NCBI GenBank assembly: GCA_011037195.1 | Contig: JAAEAF010000196.1 | Location: forward strand, 124,001 to 188,000 | Reading direction: 5' to 3' | DNA from: Triatoma infestans | Lineage: Eukaryota; Arthropoda; Insecta; Hemiptera; Reduviidae | Length of the DNA: 64,000 bases | Part shown: positions 25,197 to 31,521 of the stretch, in pieces | Layout of the letters: each line of letters opens with the position of its first letter | How positions within the stretch are numbered: the first letter of the stretch is position 1 | Notes under the pieces: model-generated | Told to the model about the DNA's origin: nothing | The model's database searches: none | What the model saw: the letters and a program-made list of their open reading frames with translations, nothing else | Translations under genes and position numbers: made by a program

Positions 25197-28100
25197 TGTC
25201 TGTGGGGAGGGACCAAATCCTATGCTATCCAAAGCCTCATTGGGCCCTTGCAGCTACCCCAAGAAAAACAACAACAAACAGGGTCTAGAACAAATATCCA
25301 GGATCTGGGTTCAACCCATCTAAAATTCACCGCAGTCTGAACAAACCGGACAATAATATTAAAAGGAAAAAGCCAAAGCTCTTCCATAGACATCTCGTTC
25401 CGACCAAAGGCCCTGAACCTAATTTTCTTACAACCCAAGCAATCTGTCATAAGATAGATGGGTGTTTCCTCCTCTGTCTCAAAGACTGATCTAGTCCTAA
25501 CTTGGGCCTATGCCTAGCGCAGTACTCTAATGTATGGAGCGTTATATCGGCTATTTCCAAATTTGACGCATTTCTGGTGCCGAATTTGAAATTGAATGAC
25601 TATTAATGTGATATAAAGAGGCTGTTGTGAGACGGATGGCCAATGTACAGTTTACTTCTATTGGAAGGACCTATGTTACATAACATAACCCGCATTATTG
25701 TTCTTTGTGGTAGCAACATGGCACCAAAATAGCGGGGCAATTTGAGCCACTCCCACAAGATAATAATTTATTTTTTTTTAATTTAAGGCGCGTCATGTGT
25801 GGTCATTGGCGCCTACTCAGTGCATTGCCGGCCTCCGGGCAGTGTTCTCTCGTTATAGACAACACTGTCCATCACCGGACAGCAAGCTGTAAAAGCTCCT
25901 AGGAAGAGAAAATCTAAGGGCAATACACCTGGACTCGAATCCGAGACCTCCGCTAACCACTGAACTAGTCCCTTCCCTACTCAAGATAATAATAACAATA
26001 ACAATAATAGATCCCTAGTTGGTTGCCCCGGTACTTGTAAATCTATTTTCAAATGAGTTTTAATTTTGTTTCTAGTGGTATTTTTCTTTCGGGACCAAAT
26101 AGCTAAAACACTCTCGCCTTATATGAAAGCGTCCGGGTTCGATTGCCAGTAGAATATGAAACGGTTAACTAAGCATCGTTTAGCTAGTAGTAGCAGAAGC
26201 TTATTCCACATGTCACAAACTCGCCATAGGAATTACGAATGACTACAACTCCCCATAATGAAAAAAATCGTCTGGAGAGTTAAGCCCCTAGAGAATATTG
26301 CGCCAAGGAGTGGGGTTCATTTTTTAAAAATTAAGACTATTAATGGAAAATGAAAATTAGACAACACCCGTTCAGTGGCTTTATTTAAGATATCAGTTGT
26401 TTTAATTGCAACTACGGCAAAAGTAGCTGAATCGCTATAAAAATAAAATGTCGCATATTATCTTTCTAAGTTGTTATAACCAAAACATAAATAAAGGGGC
26501 GCTGACAGCCCTGAGATATAAAAAATTTGGCATTTCAAACACATAGATTGACGGCCGCCTAACAAATATATAGTATGTGAAACTGATAGCTTGTCAAGTG
26601 AACTGTAAAAATAATGTTTATTCTAAACTCTTGAAATAAGTAAAAGGTCCTTTTTATGATGGAAAAGAATAGATTCGGAGATATCTTGTTTTATATACAA
26701 CATGGGAATTTATTCTTTGTAAACATGTCGTGAAAATTTTATATGTAGAATATTGTTTCGGGGGGGGGGTCGATCTGACATATACGTGTGTGCTAAGAAA
26801 AGGATATGATAAAGTTATATAATCTTTCAGGCTTCCACGGCCATTGTCATGTAAAACACTTAGGTTTTTGGGTTGAGACGGAGTCAGTGTTTGGTTGGCG
26901 ACATTATCCTGAAGAAGACTATTGTAATATGGGCGAACCATTGACTTGTAATAACCAACCACTGAGGCGGTTTCAACCCGAAGACCTAAGTGTTTTATAT
27001 GTTAAGGTTTCTTTTCTTTAAATAAAAATATTAATCAATTTAATATCTATTTTTTGTACTAACCCTCTCATATAATAAACATCCTCAGGTGACATATGGA
27101 AGATACAAGCTGGTAATGACCTGGCACAAAAATCATGGACTAGAGTTAAGTTGCGCACACAATCGGACACTGTAGGCACCTGTGATACTGATATACTGGG
27201 CCAAGGCAGTTCTTCTGGACAATAAAACGATACTAATCCGCATAATGAGACTCCGTCGCATAGATCTTGCAGTGAGCCCACTTTTGGAAACTCCGGACAC
27301 TTGACATTCGACTAGAGAAAAAAAATTAAGCAAAGTTAATTAAAATGTAAAACATCTTTTTATTTCTTTTTTAAGAAAATTTATAAAAAGAAAAAAGGAA
27401 TCCAAGTGGATAGTATTAAGACTGAAGAATCTGCGGAGCCAGTGGCGGCGGAATTTGAAAGAAAAGCCTTCTGCAAAGAATGGGTTAATTGAGATAGCCG
27501 AACAATCTTTTTCGGGGAGGGCTCTAAGAAGGACGGCAAAGATTGTCCCAATCATGAAGGATCGAGACGTTGAGAAGCTGGATTGGGAGCAGGATGTGGA
27601 ATGAGATTGACAACTGGAAATAAATCTTTGGATTTCTTGGTATTATTTTAATGGAAAACTTATTATATTCTTTTAAGTTACAATTTGAGAAGGTTCTGCA
27701 GGGAATTTTCCGCTGTTAGCCAGTGAAGCTTGCTACATGTCCGTTGGTAAACAAGCACAACTGTAACTATCTACATTTAGGTTTTCTAAATAGACTACTT
27801 TAAGCAGATTAATTGCTGTACAGTTCTAGTATAGTGTTACTGCCTAGCTCAGCAATCCCCACCATTGTGCTCAATACTGGCACTTTAATATTCTTTAAAA
27901 TGATTATATACATATATTGGTGAACTTTCAAATTTTTATTTGCAATAACATTTTCTTTTTAATTATTTGTATATAATGTACTAATAACTCTATACGAACA
28001 AAGTAAACCAGAAATAATTAAAATGATGAAAGCTTGAAGTTCTTTTTTCAATTTTTTTTAATAAAACTGAGTTATCAGGTTTTGTAGAATGAAAATTCTT

Positions 28101-31100
28101 CTTTAAAGGAAATGATCTTCAAAGAATTTATATATAGATAAATACATACAATATGCATCATAAACAACTAATTCACTTTTACACATTCGAGCGTTGGGTA
28201 CTAAGACGAAAAGCTATAAGCACAAATATGTGCTGATCGGGAGAAAGGCAGTCTTATAAAACATGTATAAGTGCTTTAGCAAAAAGAGGAAGGGGGCTGC
28301 AAGCATCTTCAGCAATACAAAATTATTAAAAAAACTAATTCCCCTAAAAAAAATTCCTCTCACCGTCCGTTCTTCCTGTTCTATCCTTAACCGGAGGGCG
28401 GAGGTGGCATGGTTGATCCAGAACAGTAGTGCGTGCTCATAATCCGGCGGTGGTTCTTCATCAACAGTACCGCTTGGCATAAACCTTTTCACAGCCGCAT
28501 AAACGAATTCCGGTGTGGCAACTTCCTTGGCGTACAAGGTCATTACTGCTTGCATCACCGTCTGATGCGCGCTCTGAAATGCAATAATGTTTTATATATA
28601 TAATGTTGTAATCTCTCTCCCTCTCTCTCTCTCTCCTATCTCTCTCTCTATATATATATATATATTATATATATATATATATCGATTTGAATATCTAAAC
28701 CAATGAACTGATATGTGAAATGCAATATTATATTGCACTTTCAGGTCCACTTTTTTGCTGCAGGCTGTCTCTTTCAAGATCGTTAGTATCCCTTAAACTC
28801 GTCTGAAATTTGCTAGGAAGCTTGTCTCTGCAAATTCTTCTGCTTTGTTTCTTCTAACCATAAACATGTGTTAAAGGATGTGTTGTAGACTATTCTAGAA
28901 GAAGAAGGAACTCTCTTTCTTGATACTGTTCTACACTGAGCACTAGATCATATGAGTATCTCGGGAAATAAAGAGAGTGGCCAAATTAAGCTCCTCTCTA
29001 TCTGTTGAGGTATCGGGCCTGCTGTGGACGAGCAGCTCATTGGGTTATCGCAGTCTAGGATGCTCCAATGGAGCTTTGGATAGCGTAGGGTTGATACCTC
29101 CCCACATCGAATAATATTAATAATAACAAGAGCTAATGACCATCGTAGTCGATGCGCTATTTAAAAAAAAAAAAAAAAAACAAACAAAAAAAAACATGAG
29201 CAAAATGATGGATGATTTTCTCGCAGTGTTGAATTAAATTTGATCTCAGTTAAAAGAGAAAAAAAACACGAAAGCCATCTATTAAATTTTATATAAATAT
29301 TTTGAGAGTAATCGAACGACATCATTCAATGCTTTTTGTGACTAAGGTATAAACTTAATAAAATACTTACTAATTTAATTGGTGTTGTCTGTATGAGTAC
29401 AGTTTCAGTGATATGTGGGTCTGAAATGTAGACCCCCTTTCTGGAGAGAGCCTGCAGTACCCCACAATGATTTAGATTATGGTAGTTTGGATCGGAGTAA
29501 ATATTTGACAAAGCCATGCAGTATAGTTCTGCGTTTGCCAACCAATGTACTAATTGAGGTTTTAAATGTTCTTGGTCCTGTAAAACATAAATACAAATTC
29601 AATGTGCGTATAATAACTAAATAATCTGGTGTGAAACACTTAGTGCCCACAACTTTCTCTTATTCCAGTTCTCAAACTTATAATTGACAAATTTTATAGT
29701 TAGTGCACTAAATTTTAAAAAAATAACTGTTCGGTAAAAGCGCACTTCCGGTTTACTAATTTTCTTAGAACTCGGGATTTTGGCCATCTATTTATTTTTA
29801 ATTAATTTTGTTTGGAAGATAGAATTGTATAATCAACTATGTTAGCACTTTAGAGAAAACATAACCCCACCCCTCCCCTAAAAGTGCTCTTAAATGAATT
29901 TTCCCAGAGAAATGTTTTCAACAAAAGTTGTAGATCTTTGTATGTGTAGTTTATGTACAAAGTTTCAAGAAAATCGTCGGAGCCATTTTTGAGAAAATCG
30001 GGAAAAAGTGAAAAAAAAATCATTTAGTAAAGAAAGTGCCGGTCGTCGGTCATCCGATTTTTTCCAAACTCGGAATTTCAACAACATATTTAATTCTAAT
30101 TAACATTATTTAGATGACAGAATTGCCTAATAAACTGAAATAGCACTTTAGAAGAAGCCGTAACCCCCATCGCTCCATCAGAAGTACCCTTAAAAGAATT
30201 TTTCCGGAGACATGTTTCAAATAAAAGTTGTAGTGCTTTGAGAAAATCACAAAAAAGTAAAAAAAAAACAACTTGTAAAGTGGTACTTCCGGTTGAGGAA
30301 TTATGACAGAAAACGTACTGTCAGATCCCATGGTGATGCCTAAACGGAATATCAAGTTTCAACTTTCTAGAGTGATGGTTTTTCGCTTTTGAGCTATGCT
30401 GTTCTCATACATACACACAGATATACCATTTTCTAAAAGTCACTTTTTTGGATTCAGGGGACGTCAAAACGGATATTTCCGGTGAAAACTCGATGTCGAA
30501 AATTTGACACGATTACAATACTTGCTCTAACTAGGAGTAAGAGAAAGTAAAAATTATCAGGATTATGTATTATGTTCTCCAGGGTAAAAATATTTAGTTC
30601 TCCGGTTGTATTGAGCTTTCAGTTCATTTCTTCTAACTCGCCGATTCATGAAACGACAAGACTATTTCATTAGGAGACATTTCCAAACGTCCCCAGTGAC
30701 AAGTTGAAGTAAAGGAGCTGACGTTTATCCAAGAGAATATCAGATTTCCTACCCGAATTAACGAATAACTTCGATGTAGGAGTCAGAGCCATCCTCACTG
30801 CCCTTGAGACTCCAAAGCAAGAACTGTGTTGATCCGTGCATGTGACCAGCGACGGAGGCTGAAATATGCTGAAATGTTAATCTTACTTACGTTAGTAATC
30901 TTAAAAAAAAGTGTCACCTAAATTATTGTTCAGTAAATTCCACAAAATCAGAGTATTGGGAAATGTTGGCGGAATGGGGAGTGAATGTTCCCGTTGGAAC
31001 ACATGCAACATTCATGAAATTTTGAAGTTAAAAGAATAATAAAAAGAGAGGGAGTGAACTTCATGCTGACTTGGGGAACATTATACGGCAAGAAAAAATT

Positions 31101-31521
31101 GTAATTGCCTGAAGGATGCTTCAAAATGTAGTCTTTCACGTGCTGGGAGGACAACTTGTAAGCAGGACTTGCACTAATTTTTTTGTGGTTACAGAAACAC
31201 TATTTAAATTTGAATTTCACATGCGATTTATTTTGGCCTTGAGTTTCTTGATGAGGACATTTGCCCACACAAATTCTTTTTATATTCGTCTGCAAGGGCG
31301 TTACGGTCGAAGAGTGTAACCAGCTCGGGAGGAGACTGACAGAGTTTCAAATCTATAGTTCTGAAGCAATAATCTGATGTTATACATCAATATAATATTT
31401 ATACAAACTAAATAAAGATAATCACCTCATGATTCCTATAAAATGGTTCATGGAGGTTTTCTGGTATCCGGTTGTTGAACGCTTTGGAAAGTAACCATTT
31501 TACTGTAGCTCTTTGTTTCGC
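1391..31521 (-). CDS. Patronin: Patronin / CAMSAP microtubule minus-end-binding protein, partial gene of 16 recognised exons
   Basis: Patronin/CAMSAP proteins bind and protect microtubule minus ends in the cytoplasm. The exons reconstructed here carry the family's order: N-terminal block (KQRATVKWLLSKAF), the segment with YCMALSNIYSDPNYHNLNH, the CH domain (YEHALLFWINHATSALRLR through LADLFNMLEIHPAPCV), a Ser/Arg-rich linker, and the coiled coil starting MNIRMKLEEKRRRIESEKRR. Using one of the three alternative cassette exons, the exons total 2138 bp, about 713 residues, with all splice phases compatible. The start-codon exon (upstream of 31521) and the rest of the coiled coils plus the C-terminal CKK domain (below 1391) are missing, the latter because the window ends. 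Identity comes from recognised family motifs, not a search. Introns range from 87 bp to about 5 kb and are full of repeats. Exon borders are my readings of AG/GT sites and are not transcript-confirmed. Confidence 0.93.
1504..2750. other. Intron sequence, nothing recognised
   Basis: AT-rich Patronin intron DNA with short poly(A)/poly(T) runs. I see no open exon with good splice sites and no familiar repeat. Confidence 0.5.
2751..2830 (-). mobile_element. 52 bp LINE 3'-end stub with 14 bp target duplication
   Basis: The 14 bp sequence ccaaactaatacta occurs at 2751-2764 and again at 2817-2830. Between them, read on the minus strand, is the last ~50 bp of the LINE seen at 25197-25560: gtgaggctttgg, cctccccacagacaa and then AAT units. 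This is an extreme 5' truncation, typical of target-primed reverse transcription. Confidence 0.85.
3252..3353 (-). CDS. Patronin: Patronin exon after the first coiled coil, phase 0-0
   Basis: This 102 bp exon encodes 34 residues starting AKVVKSPESDPGRETAAASD and ending ENKPPRPFSLQ. Acceptor is ctttatag and donor is CTGCAG|gtattt. It is clearly richer in G+C than the surrounding intron. [R]PFSL followed by an exon beginning DITEVEQKW fits the order known in insect Patronin. Confidence 0.85.
3354..4714. other. Intron sequence with low-complexity tracts
   Basis: Contains A- and T-runs, an AC/AT dinucleotide stretch near 4003-4030 and a pyrimidine-rich block at 3755-3840. No exon or classified element seen. 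Confidence 0.45.
4715..4925 (+). mobile_element. tRNA-derived SINE, 5'-truncated copy
   Basis: Begins around the B-box-like gggatcgagtccag, continues with the family block cttcctaggagcctctacag, the GC-rich segment with acagtgttgtctgtaacgaa, and ends gacgcgccttaa plus an A-tail at 4914-4925. It matches the complete copy at 25768-25981 on the other strand. Its apparent open frame from 4589 is an accident of the SINE sequence. Confidence 0.82.
4926..5245 (-). mobile_element. tRNA-derived SINE, related family, tail-to-tail with the preceding SINE
   Basis: Read on the minus strand from about 5235: a tRNA-like head with A-box-like ttttagctcaatggtacc and B-box-like ggcttcgagccc, followed by the shared block cttcttaggagcctctacag. 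The downstream part differs from the SINE at 4715-4925. I therefore treat it as a related family sharing the central block. The tail end is not sharp. Confidence 0.72.
5246..6757. other. Intron sequence, nothing recognised
   Basis: AT-rich Patronin intron DNA between the 102 bp exon and the coiled-coil exon. Short open frames here lack splice support and family similarity. Confidence 0.5.
6758..6951 (-). CDS. Patronin: Patronin exon, first coiled coil, phase 1-0
   Basis: This 194 bp exon reads DFLKLLTAVNDVVDNGIMGS, then QLMNIRMKLEEKRRRIESEK, then RRMEAQLNRQRQKVGKAAF and LQAVSK. The charged heptad-rich part is the CAMSAP/Patronin coiled coil, and GKAAFLQAV is highly conserved. Donor is AAG|gtgagt. 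A second acceptor 21 bp downstream (ttaacag before CTGTAAAC, exon end 6930) is in the same phase and would remove seven residues, so the exact start is uncertain. Confidence 0.95.
7113..7235 (-). CDS. Patronin: Patronin exon with conserved TTFAALPNNTTTWQQQ block, phase 1-1
   Basis: This 123 bp exon reads ESRITQDKEKKVTTFAALPN, then NTTTWQQQSKASQNCEQIID, ending at AATG|gtaaat. Acceptor is ttttttag. The T.LPN.TTWQQQ string is characteristic of insect Patronin immediately upstream of the first coiled coil. The phase fits all three cassette exons and the next exon. Confidence 0.92.
7760..7906 (-). CDS. Patronin: Patronin cassette exon copy C (147 bp), phase 1-1
   Basis: Third copy. It reads ASEIGTQRVSLSRTNSFTE, then SQRRADQTRSSAGIQQMLL, then DPSPPQTPIL. 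Acceptor is cttaaatag and donor is AATG|gttatt. Its core is almost identical in DNA to copy A (32 consecutive shared bases), and its C-terminal SPPQ[ST]P also matches A, unlike B. The acceptor polypyrimidine tract is weak, so inclusion may be regulated. Confidence 0.84.
8565..9070 (-). repeat. Hairpin-capped modular repeat, partial copy between cassette exons B and C
   Basis: Landmarks on the plus strand: cgcactttcggttaattgat, cggaattctatcaatg, a CA-dinucleotide tract at about 8920-8938, then acacgatcgtaatacttcct and a terminal tattagagaaagt near 9055-9067. Orientation is opposite to 40473-41085. It accounts for much of the ~1.7 kb between exon copies B and C. Confidence 0.7.
9632..9787 (-). 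CDS. Patronin: Patronin cassette exon copy B (156 bp), phase 1-1
   Basis: Second copy. It reads VSGFDSSPRIVNLSRRNSL, then IESQRRADQTRSSAGIQETL, then LEPDVVNNTAFKN. Acceptor is attgtacag and donor is AACG|gtagtc. The 16-residue core ESQRRADQTRSSAGIQ is identical in protein to copy C but differs at about nine bases, all synonymous. That argues for long selection on protein rather than a recent duplication. RRNS is a possible kinase site. Confidence 0.85.
9875..10039 (-). CDS. Patronin: Patronin cassette exon copy A (165 bp), phase 1-1
   Basis: First of three tandem related exons. It reads AGEDDIDTRNTKRAVSRNNS, then FSESQRRADQTRSSAGVQET, then LQESSPPQSPTIQNN. Acceptor is aattaccag and donor is AATG|gtactc. 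It starts with the last two bases of a codon and ends with one base, exactly as copies B and C do. Each copy can therefore be used alone, skipped or combined without breaking the frame. The 87 bp gap to copy B is short but adequate as an insect intron. Confidence 0.87.
10758..11700 (-). repeat. Hairpin-capped modular repeat, near full length with two internal modules
   Basis: Left end tttctcttactcc, right end taagagtaaggaaagt. Inside are two ~300 bp modules, each starting gcacttccggtta/caattccggttt and carrying ctcggaatttt, gcccttaaatgaattttccc and aagaaaatcgtcggagccat. A non-repeated end part follows (ggttgaggaattttgacag to gacacgattacaatac). Sits in the intron before cassette exon A. Confidence 0.82.
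12149..12624. mobile_element. Fold-back (inverted-repeat) element with 11 bp target duplication
   Basis: Target duplication cttatgtgtaa at 12149-12159 and 12614-12624. The two arms (about 12160-12345 and 12395-12595) are diverged inverted copies. Both contain gagtttccgggttgagaccg, tttgctaaaaaccga, catgttgcaatga and a long GC-richer segment around gtagagaaggggc. The centre near 12345-12395 is unpaired. The motif ctgaag...gggcgaaac in the arms resembles motifs of Penelope-like elements. Open frames across it are not genes. Confidence 0.8.
12625..13685. other. Intron sequence, nothing recognised
   Basis: AT-rich Patronin intron between the 184 bp exon and the cassette cluster. No further cassette copy or repeat family recognised. 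Confidence 0.5.
13686..13869 (-). CDS. Patronin: Patronin exon, Asn/Ser-rich linker, phase 0-1
   Basis: This 184 bp exon starts LTLENFGGSQENLHLLGRN and ends SDALTSALQETYAKQQ. Acceptor is tttatacag and donor is CAACAAG|gtaaac. The reading is open throughout and the phase fits. Its end (VSRSS.....A..S..QET) vaguely resembles the three cassette exons that follow, so it may be an older relative; that is speculative. Confidence 0.87.
13954..14152 (-). CDS. Patronin: Patronin exon, Arg/Ser-rich linker, phase 2-0
   Basis: This 199 bp exon reads NEEDEFVVHRGRSVPTLSS, then NWEPRKQTFAGRRSRRNSLS, and ends DESQ. Acceptor is gtaattcag and donor is CACAG|gtaaac. EFVVHRGRSVPTL and the basic RRSRRNSLSDES stretch resemble the Patronin linker. 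RRNS fits a basophilic-kinase or 14-3-3-type site, which is inference only. Both phases fit the neighbouring exons. Confidence 0.88.
15004..15076 (-). CDS. Patronin: Patronin exon, short linker exon, phase 1-2
   Basis: This 73 bp exon encodes GSPILSAGNLKKSYVNSQNE then NCVER across its borders. Acceptor is tttttatag and donor is GAAAG|gtaatt. Support is the exact phase fit on both sides, the good splice sites and the position. The sequence itself is not a strong family motif, so I am less certain of this exon than of the CH-domain exons. Confidence 0.78.
15077..16139. other. Intron sequence, nothing recognised
   Basis: AT-rich Patronin intron. Short open frames such as those around 15345-15527 and 15878-16084 have no family similarity or splice support. 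Confidence 0.45.
16140..16700 (+). repeat. Hairpin-capped modular repeat, degraded copy
   Basis: Starts ctttttactttttcttac, then shows ttcaaacttgaaattcc, cgattttcttcaaac, attttttttaaag and aaatcgtaaaccggaaatcc in the family order. Heavily diverged and without a clean 3' end. Confidence 0.55.
16820..18170 (-). pseudogene. Degraded non-LTR retrotransposon: RT C-terminus, RNase H, terminal CCHC-like region
   Basis: On the minus strand, 18130-17800 gives MITYGAVTWF and, in shifting frames, pieces typical of a LINE reverse-transcriptase C-terminus. A 135-codon open stretch at 17729-17322 ends in a recognisable RNase H segment (NSQAAIRAMSS, then LPGHVGVEGNKTSNILAKTG). Positions expected to be catalytic Asp read Asn. 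Near 17100-17070 a CRFCG...LLPDC motif marks the usual C-terminal zinc-binding region. Many stops and frameshifts; a dead insertion in a Patronin intron. Distinctly GC-richer than its flanks. Confidence 0.82.
18171..19445. other. Intron sequence, nothing recognised
   Basis: AT-rich Patronin intron, with a small pattern ctagctgaagtgagctag near 18645-18662. No exon or element recognised. Confidence 0.45.
19446..19556 (-). CDS. Patronin: Patronin exon, linker with conserved SLPQTVSAIPDLRSSLD block, phase 1-1
   Basis: This 111 bp exon reads AEGRNSQGVAHKRSLPQTVS then AIPDLRSSLDTPSSFSG. The RSLP..I.PDLR.GLD-like string is what Patronin carries shortly after the CH domain. Its base composition is much richer in G+C than the flanks, as expected of coding DNA. 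The acceptor is a CAGCAG tandem (NAGNAG), so splice forms with or without one alanine are possible. The donor is TCAG|gtgatc. Phases match both neighbours. Confidence 0.87.
20176..20292 (+). mobile_element. tRNA-derived SINE, short truncated copy
   Basis: Starts at the B-box-like segment gagtccagctgtgctac. The central block is deleted. It keeps ggtgttgtctgtaacgaaag and gaacactgtccggaggccgg, and ends tgacgcgccttaaattt plus poly(A). Same family as 4715-4925 and 25768-25981. Confidence 0.8.
20485..20600. mobile_element. Single arm of a fold-back element
   Basis: Contains gatggccatgcaaacc, ggattgagatagcgtcagtg, gtggtaaaccgac and ggcttcttcagg, matching one arm of the elements at 12149-12624 and 26822-27010. 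No inverted partner is visible nearby. Confidence 0.65.
20601..22019. other. Intron sequence, nothing recognised
   Basis: AT-rich intron DNA. Nothing recognised beyond simple runs. Confidence 0.4.
22020..22330 (+). repeat. Hairpin-capped modular repeat, internal fragment
   Basis: Order of landmarks: acttgatattcca, ggtttcggtcaaaatcc, aaaccggaagtgcg, aacgattttctttaaac, gaaacatttttccaag. Both ends are missing. Confidence 0.65.
22455..22840 (+). pseudogene. R2-like LINE fragment: C-terminal restriction-like endonuclease region
   Basis: Reading pieces in order: NIGPLCRRCN, then TETPAHVLGSNPQNMLLITR, RVKHLIMDLLIEKGYE, a stop, SWIIDPTVRL, and after a frameshift NDLKHATKVHEERKAIYDRY with MPFYKEKF and VVCGLWFL. 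CRRC...ET..H.LG...R..H..V...L followed by IIDPTVR is typical of R2-type elements with a restriction-like endonuclease. Stops and frameshifts show it is dead. No reverse transcriptase is attached. Confidence 0.8.
22841..24314. other. Intron sequence, nothing recognised
   Basis: AT-rich Patronin intron. No exon with acceptor plus donor found. Confidence 0.45.
24315..24427 (-). CDS. Patronin: Patronin exon, end of the CH domain, phase 2-1
   Basis: This 113 bp exon follows the acceptor tctgttaag. It completes the glycine of the previous exon and reads SMKHNLVVFLADLFNMLEIH then PAPCVTLNSCPTKATTN. The donor is AATG|gtcagt. LADLFN.LEIHPA is the family signature for the end of the CH domain. The short Cys-containing tail leads into the variable linker. 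Confidence 0.94.
24560..25137. other. GC-richer unclassified stretch, probably an old transposable element
   Basis: On the minus strand a T-rich cgcctttgccttcgcag and an open reading around TLPMGSDSSLTLLKEDTLNR looked like an exon. Its phase does not fit the flanking Patronin exons, and YMRG|SMK must be contiguous in this family. I regard it as unclassified, possibly an element remnant. Confidence 0.35.
25138..25560 (-). pseudogene. LINE 3' end with (AAT)n tail and C-terminal zinc-binding region
   Basis: On the minus strand from 25520: ETEEETPIYLMTDCLGCKK then RFRAFGRNEMSMEELW, the typical C-terminal His/Cys region of a LINE ORF2. It is followed by a short 3' UTR (aatgaggctttggatagcat, ccctccccacagacaa) and a long AAT tail, seen as ATT repeats at 25138-25196. 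The 5' part is truncated or too decayed to follow above 25560. Confidence 0.75.
25756..25993 (-). mobile_element. Complete tRNA-derived SINE with 12 bp target duplication
   Basis: Target duplication caagataataat at 25756-25767 and 25982-25993. On the minus strand the element begins gagtagggaagggactag, with A-box-like tagttcagtggttagcg and B-box ggattcgagtcc. It continues through cttcctaggagcttttacag and acagtgttgtctataacgag and ends gacgcgccttaaatt plus an A-rich tail. RNA polymerase III promoter boxes are inferred from the consensus. Confidence 0.88.
25994..26821. other. Intron sequence, nothing recognised
   Basis: Patronin intron between the 113 bp and 248 bp exons. No feature beyond a G-run at 26761-26769. 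Confidence 0.4.
26822..27010. mobile_element. Small fold-back element next to a Patronin splice donor
   Basis: Inverted arms at about 26852-26898 and 26954-27001: acacttaggtttttgggttg against caacccgaagacctaagtgt. The centre holds cctgaagaagactattg and atatgggcgaacc. The left flank ctttcaggcttccacggcc matches the outer end of the element at 12149-12624. It lies about 55 bp beyond the donor of the 248 bp CH-domain exon. Confidence 0.75.
27064..27311 (-). CDS. Patronin: Patronin exon, central CH domain, phase 0-2
   Basis: This 248 bp exon encodes the core of the CH domain. Visible motifs are GSLQDLCDGVSLCGLVSFYC, then CPEELPW, CVRNLTLVHDFCARSLPAC and FHMSPEDVYYMRG. Acceptor is tttctctag and donor is AGAGG|gttagt. 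It ends with GG of a glycine codon that is completed by the next exon, giving the family's conserved YMRGSMK junction. A fold-back element lies only about 55 bp beyond the donor. Confidence 0.95.
27312..28363. other. Intron sequence, one unclassified GC-richer block
   Basis: The block at 27400-27600 (plus strand) is less AT-rich and has a short open reading but no familiar motif. The rest is ordinary intron. Confidence 0.35.
28364..28573 (-). CDS. Patronin: Patronin exon, start of the CAMSAP-type CH domain, phase 0-0
   Basis: This 210 bp exon encodes 70 residues. It starts SAHQTVMQAVMTLYAKEV, continues through TPEFVYAAVKRFMPSG, and ends with the first CH-domain helix (YEHALLFWINHATSALRLR). 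Acceptor is atttcag and donor is ACG|gtgaga. The reading frame stays open past the donor, but the sequence there becomes low-complexity T-rich intron, so the donor is the sensible end. Confidence 0.94.
28616..28682. repeat. (CT)n-(TA)n microsatellite
   Basis: A run of CT repeats followed by TA repeats immediately upstream (in gene sense) of the acceptor region of the 210 bp CH-domain exon. Confidence 0.9.
28985..29130 (+). mobile_element. LINE 3'-end fragment with AAT-like tail
   Basis: The plus-strand segment aatggagctttggatagcgt, acctccccacatcga and then aataatattaataataa is the same 3' end as at 25138-25560, in the opposite orientation. Confidence 0.7.
29371..29577 (-). CDS. Patronin: Patronin exon, N-terminal region before the CH domain, phase 0-0
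   Basis: This 207 bp exon encodes 69 residues. It starts DQEHLKPQLVHWLANAELYC, includes SDPNYHNLNHCGVLQALSRK and ends TETVLIQTTPIKL. Acceptor is ttttacag and donor is TTA|gtaagt. The block is strongly conserved in CAMSAP/Patronin proteins, which makes this one of the safest calls in the window. Confidence 0.95.
29624..30548 (-). repeat. Hairpin-capped modular repeat, full length with two modules
   Basis: Left edge tctggtgtgaaacac followed by actttctcttattcc (from 29652). Right edge ggagtaagagaaagt at 30534-30548. The terminal 15 bp are inverted copies of each other with one mismatch. Two modules are visible (gcacttccggtttactaatt... and gtcatccgattttttccaaa...), then the unique end with ggttgaggaattatgacag and gatatttccggtgaaaac. 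One of the best copies for defining the family. Confidence 0.85.
30549..31425. other. Intron sequence with an unclassified stretch
   Basis: The segment 30940-31330 is less AT-rich and has several short open readings. I cannot match it to a transposon or host family. Confidence 0.35.
31426..31521 (-). CDS. Patronin: Patronin exon (N-terminal block), phase 0-0
   Basis: This 96 bp exon encodes 32 residues beginning AKQRATVKWLLSKAFNNR and ending FYRNHE. Acceptor is tgttacag and donor is GAG|gtgatt. It is the conserved N-terminal segment found just before the CH-domain region of Patronin. It is preceded by an intron acceptor, so the start codon lies in an exon further upstream that I could not identify. 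Confidence 0.93.
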
